This document shows positions 24,210 to 35,500 of a DNA stretch of 64,000 nucleotides, piece by piece (position 1 is the stretch's first letter; the number at the start of each line of letters is the position of its first letter). Position numbers and translations under genes: made by a program. Origin of the DNA: Bathymodiolus brooksi (taxonomy: Eukaryota > Mollusca > Bivalvia > Mytilida > Modiolidae). The stretch covers positions 76,408,829-76,472,828 of the forward strand of contig OY804588.1 in NCBI GenBank assembly GCA_963680875.1, written 5' to 3'. Under the pieces are notes generated by a model. It saw nothing but the letters and a program-made list of their open reading frames with translations. It ran no database searches and was not told the DNA's origin.

Positions 24210-25549
24210 TGTTCAATTACTTCAACATATCAGATAGTAGACTTCTTCAAGGTGAAAATATCACCTATTCCTGCTATTGCATCAAGTCACTTTAAAATTA
24301 TAGATAATTATTTATATTCTGAATTCTTTACGACACCACAAAATATCTATATAATTTGTTTTAACCATTTGGAATAATTGTATACAGTCACTTACCCCAA
24401 TCATTTTGCATCTTTTTTCAAAACATTTTTTTCTTTTGCAAATTGTATGATTTGTCAGTTGAAACTAGTGTTTTATCTGCTGAAATTCTACTCACTGTTG
24501 ATCAGGATTACAGTACATTTTTTATTTTGTGCAATTCCATTTGAAACTGATTCACATACCCCTGGCCTGTATTCAACAACTGAGTGATAGTTCTTGAAAA
24601 ATGTCTTTTGTTTAATCAGATCTTTATAAAACGTTCATAGGTTTTCATGCAATTATGTCTTTCATATATATAGTCTTTGCACTTATTTCAAACATCACAT
24701 GTACATTGTACACTGTTAAACCATTAATCCAGCCATTCATCTGAAAGACAGTACTATAGCATTGATTATAATTAAAATACATGTTATTATATATTTACTA
24801 ATAAAATAACAAGAACAAAGGAACAAAATGCAAACTAAATTAACAATGTTTGAATATTTGAAACTTCAAGCTTTCATAATGCATTTTTGTATGATCCGAC
24901 TCAGAAAATATATTCGCACATTAGTCATTACTCGCAACAGCCAACATTATCATGTAAATATTGTTCATTCCAGAAAAATATAACCTTCACTCTAATATTT
25001 TTCTGGTCACAACACTTATGCAATACACCTATGTCCATAATATTCTTGGTTCCTTAGTGACATCGCATTATGTAATTTACCAATCAATGGATTATGGTTT
25101 AATAATAGCAAATTTGATATGAAGAAAATAGTTGGTGGGGATTCTACATACATGTAGACTTCAATGCATATTAATTCATTTGATTATGATATACAATTAG
25201 AAGTTAAATATAGTAATTAAAATCATATCTGGTGCTTGTTGACACTAAATCAGATCTCTATTTTGATTTTCTTCAATTTACCGTGTATATATGAAAGTTT
25301 TATTTTATTCTATAAAAGTAAATTCCAATTTTCCATTGAAGTCCAGAAGATTGGTATTAGCTTCTTCTCCTTTATATACTTGCATTGTCGCAAAATACAT
25401 AATTTATTTGTACAAGCTTTAGAAACAGGTAGAAAAGTGCATGAAAGAAAACTTTCCAGTCTCATGAAAACAATGAAGGAAAGTTGCAAATTAGACATTA
25501 ATCAATCAGTGCCAGAAAATATCTTATCCCATCCAGAAGTTAAGAAAAA
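24210..25549. other. AT-rich stretch between the recombinase pieces
   Basis: No convincing recombinase core (the two catalytic Arg blocks) is found. An open frame at 25236-25571 contains GRKVHERKLSSLMKTMKESC, which I do not recognise; its last third abuts the second recombinase piece. Otherwise featureless. Confidence 0.4.
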
Positions 25550-25895
25550 ACAATGTGGAGGGGATCTATAGATATTATGCAAATATCAGGGCATAAAAAT
25601 GTGGCATCTATTAATAATTACTCAACATTGAGTGAGGAAACACACAAGACAATATCAAACATCCTCAGCAACACTGAAAGTGAAACTAACAGAAATGCTT
25701 TTCAGCAAACTTACCTCGTAAAACCTCCACAAATTATACAGCCAGTAGCACTTCTGATGTTTCGTGTCGAAGCAATCCCGATGTTCCTTCTTACCGTTCC
25801 AATACAAATATGTCAAGTCAAATTAGTTCTATGTTTTACGGCGTGGTCATCCATAACAAATGGTGAATGTGTACAAAATTTGCACAAATGACTTA
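25550..25895 (+). pseudogene. Crypton-type tyrosine recombinase remnant, C-terminal part
   Basis: The frame encodes MQISGHKNVASINNYSTLSE then ETHKTISNILSN. GHKNVxSINNYS matches the end of tyrosine recombinases, with the box II His/Gly and the nucleophile Tyr (Y of NNYS). After about 25700 homology-like text appears in another frame (SNTNMSSQISSMFYGVVIHN), implying a frameshift. It pairs with the N-terminal remnant 1.3 kb upstream. Such domains cut and rejoin DNA through a 3'-phosphotyrosine; this copy is broken. Confidence 0.62.
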
Positions 25896-26084
25896 TATCC
25901 CAATAACTGAGCATTTGAGTGTTTGACATCGTTGTTAAATATATTTCCGTGAATCAGTTCAGTTTGTTGAGATAAATGATTAATCTTTCTGTTTTTTTTT
26001 ACTCTACCTAGTTTACATAAAACATGCTCGAATCGTCGATACATGTATGTGTGTGTTGCTTTCACATGTTTACAAACTGTGTGT

Positions 26085-26095
26085 GTCATACTTAA
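26085..26095. other. Left flank: half of a palindromic target, with TTAA
   Basis: GTCATAC (26085-26091) precedes TTAA (26092-26095). The sequence right of the big transposon is TTAA then GTATGAC (42909-42919), the exact reverse complement. Removing both elements and the extra TTAA copies gives GTCATACTTAAGTATGAC. Confidence 0.6.
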
Positions 26096-26333
26096 ATACG
26101 CCTGCAGTAGTAACCAGGTAAATATATACGCCTGTGTGTCATACAAAGGTGGACGCCTGCAACTATATGGTTCTTTTTTATTTATTTTTTTTTAATATAA
26201 ACTAGTAAAAGGAATATATCGGATGTTTATTATTTGACATAAAAAAATAAAAATAAAAGTGAACCATATAGTTGCAGGCGTATACCTTTTCACACAGGCG
26301 TATATATTTACATGGTTACTACTGCAGGCGTAT
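26096..26333. mobile_element. 238-bp foldback MITE with TTAA duplications
   Basis: The left arm starts ATACGCCTGCAGTAGTAACC; the right arm ends with its exact complement at 26333. Arms of about 75 bp match apart from one base and one small indel, around an AT-rich centre (26174-26255). TTAA flanks both ends (26092-26095 and 26334-26337). The word ACGCCTG recurs three times per arm. It has no coding capacity. TTAA duplication fits mobilisation by a TTAA-specific transposase (Kolobok or piggyBac type), though its ends differ from those of the adjoining big element. Confidence 0.85.
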
Positions 26334-26337
26334 TTAA

Positions 26338-26423
26338 AGGGATATTGTCTACCAGCTGCGTAATTTTTTCATACCCAAAATTATTGTCGATTTACGTACT
26401 GACCTTCATAAAATGAAGATTAA
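26338..26423 (+). repeat. Left terminal inverted repeat of the big transposon
   Basis: 86 bp beginning AGGGATATTGTCTACCAGCT, with an inner palindrome-like CTTCATAAAATGAAG near 26404-26418. It matches the reverse complement of 42823-42908 at 85 positions; the sole difference is A versus C in GATTT(A/C)CGTACTGACC. Confidence 0.96.
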
Positions 26424-26572
26424 CACTGCAAAAGATACGATTTTTTGACAAAAAAGACCCAAAACTATCGTTATTGTAATTATTGTCCGGATGACAATAT
26501 TCAAATATATTCATATGGCCTTCTTATTTTACGCGTCTTGAGCATGCGCACTGCTTAAGAACAATAAACAAC
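26424..26572 (+). promoter_or_regulatory. Likely promoter/5' leader of the transposase gene
   Basis: 149 bp lie between the inverted repeat and the start codon. AGCATGCGCACTGC (26541-26554) resembles an NRF-1-type palindromic site (GCGCATGCGC). No TATA box at a clear position. Promoter placement is inferred from the layout only. Confidence 0.35.
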
Positions 26573-29500
26573 ATGTCGGAAGAGAAAGTCTCAACACGTG
26601 GTAGAAAGCGGACTTTGACAGATTCAGAGAGAAAGAGGAATAGAAGTGCAGTGTCTTCCAAATGGAACACAGGCAGGATATATATAGGGGATCAGTTGGA
26701 CCGTTGGAACGAACTGAAGAAAGTGCTACGCGTCAAAACTCACGCTAAAGTGGCAAAGATTTTGCTTGATAGGTAAACAGAGCATGTTGCCTTCCTTTCT
26801 CAATCGTTTTTCATATTTTATGAATTTATGATGATGCCTATGATCATTTTCGGTAGATAATTATTCAATATATGTAATTTTGCACCTGGCAACAGCAGGT
26901 TATTGTCAATGAGTAGCATAAAACAGTCATATTTGCGAGGTAAACAAACACGAATTTTAAGAGGCCAGCAAAGGGGAAATGGGAATACAAAAATGATATC
27001 AATGCAGTTTAGTATTTTTGCGATCAACAAATATTGAAATGAGCCGAATTTTACTATTATTATCAATTTAAATAAAAATATCCAATCAATTAATTGTTAA
27101 TGCAAGTATTAAAACTCTACATGGATCTACAGGTGTACATGCAGGTATTCTATATGCCTTGTAACAAGGCTTGTTTAGATGGCCTTGTTGGCAAAGTATG
27201 TTAAATCATGTCTCATGAAATAAAGGAACAGATTGCATAAAAAAGAAATTGTTCTCAACAACACTTCTTTAAAACAGTGATTAAAAACCTTAAGATGTGA
27301 TATTGGATTTATTTACTATTCAGTTATTACAAATCCTGTGTCGAGACGGCCACAAGTAGTGTACATGTAGAAGAAGAGCTTAAACCAGTTTCTGCAACAG
27401 CATGTCAGCAACCTATTGCATATGCCTCTACACCAGACCCAGTACGTCCTGAATTTGTATCACCATGTGGGGTGTCAGACATTTCTTCTGGAGGAGAACG
27501 TGGATTGTGAGTTTTTTTTGTTTGTATCTGTGGGGTGATATTTTGTTCAGAGTAAATAATTCATTACACAGAATGTTAATTGATAATTTATCACTTTTAG
27601 ACTTGACCATTACATGAATGAATTATGTACACTTAAAAAGTGTGATATATGTATTTGACTACATGTATAATATCTGTAAATTATTGAAATATACAGGTAC
27701 CTGTATGTACATATTTTGGACTTTGGCTGAATGAAAACCATTCAAGCAAATTTATTTCTTTGATCTTCTAAATATATTACATATAATTAGGCTTTTATCA
27801 AATTTCAACAACTTGGACATAAAACTTAGTTTTGGGAACCAAAAGTACACCTTACTTTCTGTGAATTATCACTATAATGGAAAATTGATATGTATTTTTC
27901 ATATAAAAGCTTTCTATTATTAAAGAAGCTTCATTTGAAGTGCATTTTTAGTTTGTATCCTGTAAGTATAATATATAAACAAGGTTTTGAAGAAATGATA
28001 TGAATATCCATTGAAATTTTCAAGTTTCAGAACTTTTTTTATATATGACTACAAAATTTTAACAAAATGTCCTAAAACGCATATTTTAGACCATGGCTAA
28101 ATGAAAATCATTTTCAATTCCTTTATGCAAACAAGTTTATATCTTGGGTACTGGAAGTACATTACATAAATAAGGTTTTAAGTACTTTTCAACAAGTTTG
28201 AGCATAAAACTTTGTTATGGGAACCAAAATTATATCTACCTGTCTGTGAATTATCACCATAGTGGAAAATCAGTATGTATCTTTTATATAAAAAGCTTTC
28301 CATTAAATAAGTGTCATTTCAATAGCATTTTTAGTTTGGATCCTGTAAGTATGATACATAAACAAGGTTTTCAAAAATAATATGAAGATCCATAGAAATT
28401 TGACTATAAAATTGTACTGAAATGTCCTAAACTGCATATTTTAGTTTAGACCATGGCTAAATGAAAATAATTTTCAATGTCCTTATGCAAACCAAGTTTA
28501 TTTCTTGTCTATTCTAAAAACATTACATTAACTAGTTTTTTACTACATTTCAAAAATTTTTGACATAATTATACCTACTGTTTTTGAATTATCAACATAA
28601 ATATGATAGAGGAAAATCAATATGTATTTTTCATATAAAGGCTTTCTATTTAAAGAAGTGTCATTTGAACTGTTTTTTTAGTTTGGATCTTGTTAGTATG
28701 ATTTATAAACAAGATTTTTAAGAAATAATGTGAAGATCCATAGCAATTTGCATGTTCTCACAGTGTGTGAATTTAACGGTAGACAGATGGACCATGTATG
28801 TGTTAAAATCATGCAGATTTTTGTAAAATTATCTTATTTTTTTTAGGCAAATTACTACAAAAACTGGTAATTTGATATGTGATTTTGTAATGATTGATAT
28901 TTGTACTTTTAATTTAGATATTCTGACTATGGTATTTCTGACGTAGAAGAAAGGAGCAGCCATCACATTTCAAGGAAACGGACGAAGCTGGAGAAATCAA
29001 ATTCATTTGTGAACCCATTTGAGTATGTTCATTTTGTTTGATTAGACATATTCTACATTATGTTTATAGGTAACACTGTCAATATTGTTTAACACAGTCA
29101 CTTGTATAACAGTTTCCTATTAATTATTGTGGCTTGCATGCTTATTACTACTAGTAGGGATCATGTTGGCTTCTGCGTCATCGTTACATTTTCATTAATC
29201 CACAAGCTGAAATGGCCAGTCGTGTGACTCCTCCTTAGCTATTTATGGGAATGTTACCAAACTTGGACAGAATTGACACGCTTCTGGCACACCAAATGTT
29301 TGCCTGGAACTTTGATATAATTTGTTTCTTGATATTGGGTTGTCTGTGTAGATGTGTGCTGAATACATGTATTTAGATTATAGATTTGATATTATTTTGA
29401 AAAGCTTTTTCGTTATACAGCAGCACATCAGGACCATGTTACAAAATTTGTTTCGATATTATACACACACCAATAAACAATTATTTTTTATTCTTACAGT

Positions 29501-32500
29501 CTCTCAATAGATATTACTGAAGAGTGCAGTGATGTTGGTGATGATTCTGATGATGAAGATTTTGAACCTAGCCTCAACTTCACTCTAAGGTTTGTCATAT
29601 TAATTATGTCTCCCCTTCGAACGAAGGGAGACATATTGTTTTAGTCTGATTTTTCCTTCTTCCGCTTCTTCTCAGCAAAGCTTGTCCAGATCATAAATTT
29701 TTTTTCTTTCCAGATAAGTCAATTATATTTGATTTGTGGGTGCATGACCATAAGGCAGTGTGTCACATACCATAGTGACCTTTGTGTGACCTTGACCTTT
29801 GACCTCAAGGTCAAATAATTGTTTTTGGATAGTATTTTCTTGTCTGGTCTATAACATTTTACTCTTTCGAGATAGGTCAATGATATTTGGTATGTGGGTG
29901 TATGACCATAAGGCGATGTGTTGCATACCATAATGACCTTCGTGGGACCTTGACCTTTGACCTCCAGTTCAAATAATGGTTTTTTAAATATTATTTTCTT
30001 GTCCGGGCCATAACATTTTTGTCTTTCAAGATGGGTTGTTGTACAGATGGCCGCATTAAGGGGAGACGTAAGTTTTAGGTATCTAAAACAGTTCTTCCTA
30101 GTTTCATATGTTTCAGTTGTAACTTACTTACATACTTGAAATTTGGTCTTAATAAATTAACAGAACCATGCATGATCATGTCATAGGAGCTTTATTATAC
30201 CCCGCTCCACCGGTTTTACCTCTGTCCATCCGTCTGTCCCAAGATATTTTTCTCAGTAATTATTTATGGCAGCAATCTGATATTTGGTCATGGGCTTCAT
30301 ATAAGTATGCCATATAATGGAAGCATTTTTTGGACCAGTGAGATTCCTACTTCCTGTTTGCTGACATAGTTTGTTTTATACACATTGAAAATTGTAATAC
30401 TAAGCAGATGTTATAAAAAATGAGGTTTTAATGTATTCAACAGGACAGTTGTTTAAACTTGCATTCATACCAACTGATCCAATTCAGATACATGTACATT
30501 AATTTAATGGTAATACACATTGTGTTACTTGTCTCTTCTACACAGACATAACAATGCCGAACACCTCCCCATCGAGGAATCTGATGAATCTGATTATGGT
30601 GAGGATGAACCTTTGGATGACCAAGAGATCGACCTAGGAATAGGAATTCACAGAATTAAGAAAGAGGAAGAAGTTGACTTGCTGACAAGTGATCGTCCTG
30701 TTCTTGTGTACCAGAGACAGCTTATGGACTTAGCTACAACACATGTCAATTCCAACTGTACATTTAAGGACTGTAGAGAGGCTATATCTATGTCCACTGA
30801 GATCATTGCATCTGCAATCTACATCAAGTGGGTGAGTATGTTGTATTTACTAAAATTTTGTTTTTTGTTTGTTTTTATACCCCCGCTCCCCAAAGGGGGA
30901 GGGAGGTATACTGTTTTACCTCTGTCCTTCTGCCTGTCCAAGATATTTTTCGTCACACTTTTCTCAGTAACTGTTGATGGCAGAAATCTGATATTTGGTC
31001 ACAAGCGTCATAGAGATATACCATATTGTGGGTAGCGTTTTTGGACCCGTCAGATTCCTGCTTCCTGTTTGCTGACTTAGTTGGTTTTTATACACATTGA
31101 ATATATATGCACATTTTTTGTAACATTTTTCTCAGCAACTATTGATGGCCGAAATCTGATATTTGGTCACAAGCTTCATATAGGTACCCCATATCGTGGG
31201 AAGCGTTTGTGGACCCATCAGATTCCTACTTCTTGTTTGCCGATTTTGTTGATTTTTATACACATTGAACATATATTTTGTATATGCACATTTTTCTAAG
31301 CAACTATTGATGACAGGAATCTGATATTTTGTCACAAGCTTCATATAGGTATGCCATATTGTGGGAAGTGTTTTTGGACCCATCAGATTCCTACTTCCTG
31401 TTTACCGAAGAGCGGGGGTATCATAAATGAGCATGCGCATTAGCTCACAGTTCATCTTCTTTTATCAAAAATATTATTTACAAACTTGTAAAATAGTTAG
31501 CCGGAAAATATACACACACTATATTTTAAACATGTTTTATATTTATAGTTGTAGTACCGTTTATGTCATTTCGCTGATTTACATATAGCTAGACTTTTAT
31601 TATAAATGCATGTACATATATCTTATATTCTCTTTGCAGGTCTGCACAAATGAACATATAAATCACAGATGGTGCTCTCAACCTCTACTGAATATGCGCA
31701 TGCATGCTGGAGAATTAATGTTAGCTTCGTCTATTTTGATTTCAGGCAACAACTTCCAAAAAATTTCAACTTTGGCAAAATGTTTGAAACTACCATTTTT
31801 GAGTTCTTCGACATTTCATCGTATCCAGGGAACATACCTTGTGCCCTCAATTGACAGGTTTTGGATGCAACAACAGGAGGATGTTCTCAGTGAATTTCAG
31901 GACAAAGATCTTATTGTGCTGGGTAAGGCCACATGAAATAATTTTTTACATTCTCGTCCTGTCAGTAAAAATATGGGAAGGGAGGGAGGCATTTATAATT
32001 TATAATTAGTTGAATTTGTGCTAAAATTGCTGAAATTTTAAGAAAATTCCACAAAAATTTAAAATGAATTGTGATTTTGCTGCTCAAAAAACAGGAGAGT
32101 GAGAGGATGAGAATATAAAATAAAGAAATAAATCATGGAAGCCAGAATGTGTTGGGAGTTGTAACATGGATTGGCGGATATTAGTATTTTATCCCGAGCC
32201 AGAAGCAAGGGATACAATTTACTAATATCCGCTGATTCATGTTAAAACTCAAAACACATTCTGGCTTCCATTATTTATTTCTATTCTGATATGTCTAAGA
32301 GTACAAATACGGTAGTATACTTTGATTGGAAGACGGTAATTTATATTTACGCTTGCGTAAAATGTCGCACACAATTTATGTAACTTGAATAATACTGCAC
32401 CCTCTATCGTCATTATTTTGCTGTCCATGCAAAAGTCGTTCACATTCACCGACACGTGTGCAAATGAGATTATACCGAATGGATAACTGGCTCGTTTGTT

Positions 32501-35500
32501 AACAAAGCAAAAGAAGAAGGTCATGTTAGAATTTAAATTTATCTGGCCTAAATTTTGTAAATTATTATTAGAACACCTTATGGCAGTCTGTGCCTTTAGC
32601 CACTAGCCCTATGCTCGAAACTAGTAAAATGTTGTTCAAGCTATTGAAATTTGACTGAAATTTATACAAACAAATAGAAGAAAACCTCAAAAGTAGCTAT
32701 TTCGGGCTAGTAGCTGAAAAAGTTTTTGGTACAGACTGCTTATGACCAATTAAAGGAAAGACCGAACGAAGGTTGTATGCATGGGAATAGATCTTTCAAT
32801 ATAATTTCATTTTAAGTGAAATTAAACTCTTGTCAATGTAAATGTCAGTTTTATAAAGGTCTTACATTGATATAAAGTTACATGTCATTACTACCAACAT
32901 TTACAATAATTGTATGTACATGTATTCATTGTATGTACATGTATTCATTTTCATTTGTATACATCTAGAAAAGGACTATGATAAGAGGCTTAATAAAATA
33001 TCAGATTGACTGAAAGAAACGTAATAGACCAAAATAAGGTAATTTACATCATTTTCAGGGGATGGAAGGATGGACAGCCCTGGACACAGTGCACAGTACT
33101 GTTCCTATACCTTCATGGAATATCACAGTAAGAAGAACCTATTTATTGTGACTTTGGACAAGCACAACACTGACAGAAAGAGCACAAATATGGAAAAGGC
33201 ATGTTTCCAGAAAGGGATGCAGTTTTTTAGGGAAAAGCATTTGCGAGTTGTGGAAGTTGTTACAGATGCTCACAACCAGATAGCTGCATTGATGAGTAAG
33301 ATTTACTTATTTCTCCTACCTTCCAACCTGTTTGACAACTAAGTTAAATGTTCAGTCAATTTGTTTCTTATTAGGAATAAGTCAATATGCTCGGTATTGA
33401 TTCAGCAGATCAATTAACATGTCATATTCACTCGAAAAGCATTCTTTCTTATGTAATGTTTCTGTTTCTTTCATGGCAATATGCAAAGTGCAACAAAATG
33501 TAAATTCATTAGAATTGATTTACTTCCCCAACAATACTTTTAAATGATTAATAGTGTTAATTTTTATGTTTCAGAAAAAGATTACCCTGACATCAAACAC
33601 TCTTTTGATGTTTGGCATGGCACTAAGAATTTAGGAAAGAAGTTGACAAAGGTAAGATTTTTTATGGGGCCAACAAAAAATAATTTCCCTCATCTCTTTT
33701 AAAGATGCCTTATTACCCATTTTTATTGCCATATTAATAAAACAAAATCCAAAAACTACATCGCTTATAATTTTTTCTGTCTGAACAATGTAAAAAACAT
33801 CCTCATCACTCTTTTGGGACAATAAAAAAGGAAAACAAGTGCCTCCCTCCCTCATTGATTTTCATCAAAAATGGCCTGTGAACCAATAAATTAACTTTGC
33901 ATGGCCTCGTATATTGTTATAAGTTTGGTATGATTGGAAATGAAACATTTATAGTTTTAATTGACTTCAATGACATATCAAATCATGAAACCAGAATGCT
34001 TGATATGTATATATATATAATGATATTTCAGGATGAGGGCCAATGTGTTTTTAGCTTACCTGGCCCAAAGGGCCATGTGAACTTTTGTCATCACTTTGCA
34101 TCCGTGTCTGTAAACTTTTCATATTTTCATCTTCTTCTCTGAAACCACTGAACAGATTTGGACCAAACTTGGCAGAAATGCTCATTAGGAGGTCTTCCAT
34201 CAGATTTGTTATTTTGGTGCAGATCGGAAATCCAACTTTAAAAATCTTCTTGTCATAAAATACCCAGCCGATGGAATTGTAACATTATAGAAATGATGTC
34301 TATGTGGTCCTCTACATTGTACCAAGTTTGTTATTTTTGTGCCGATCGCATATCCAAGATGGCCGCCATGACTTGACTTAGTTTAACATTGGACCCTATG
34401 GGAATTTCACATTTTCATCTTTTTTTCTGAAACCACAAAACAGATTTGAACCAAACTTGGCAGAAATGTTCATTGGATGGTCATATACCTGATTTTTATA
34501 CCCCCACTCGTAGAGAAGGGGTTATATTGCAAACACCTTGTCCGTCCGTTCACACTTCCGTTAAAGATGTCTCAGCTGCTACTGGAAGAAATGATTTTAT
34601 TTTTGATACATGACTTTGGCATATTGACTTGCAGACATTCTTAAGAGGGCTTATTTATGTCAGGTGAGCGATACAGGCTCACCTGAGCCTGTAGTTTATC
34701 TCCATAAAGCACTATATGACTTTAACTGAGCACAGAATTTGTATAACATGATAAAACATTCAAAAGTGCTGCATTTTATAAATACAAGCTGCATGAATTT
34801 ATACAGTTTGATTCAAGTTTTAAACTTAGGCTTGTTATCACGATCATTTCCTTTTGTAGTATAAATTTTTATTTTTTTAGGTGGGTCAGGAAAAAGAGAA
34901 TAAGGAGTTGCTCGTGTGGGTGAAAGATATCGTCAACCATTACTGGCACACTGCTGAAGTAGGAAAGACAGTAGAAAGATTTCTTGTAAGTAAAACTATG
35001 GGTGTTATCACAATTGTCATGGAGGAACTGGCAAATATGTATTATAATGGGTTCATTGGCTCATATCTTACATCTGTAAAAATCAACTTGGAAACCAAAG
35101 CCCAAAGTGTTTCCTTTATGGTAATAAATAAAATTCAAGTGTCAAGAGTGATAGGCCTTATAGTTAGAAATAGTTCATGTGGTATTAAAATTTCTTCTGG
35201 AATGGAAACAAGATAATGAGAATTAACAAGTTAAATAAAAAGAGTTTGAAGATACCAAAGGGGCAATCTGAAACCGTATATCGAAGTAGAACAGACAATA
35301 CAATGGCCAAAAGGAAAAGTACAAAAAACGATCGACAAAACATATATATAAAGCCAAAGATCCAGTAACCCGAACCCCACTAAAAACAGGGGGTGAACTT
35401 GGGTGCTCCGGAAGTGTAAGCAGTGCCTGTTCCACTAGTGGCACCCGTGTTAATCTAGTTACGAACCCGATAATAAGTCGTGAATGAGGAAAGGACCAGG

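Noticed and set aside
30838..31383. Open frames with repeated 'VDGRNLIFGHK'-like peptides
   Set aside because: They are translations of the tandem units in a palindrome-ended dispersed repeat within an intron.
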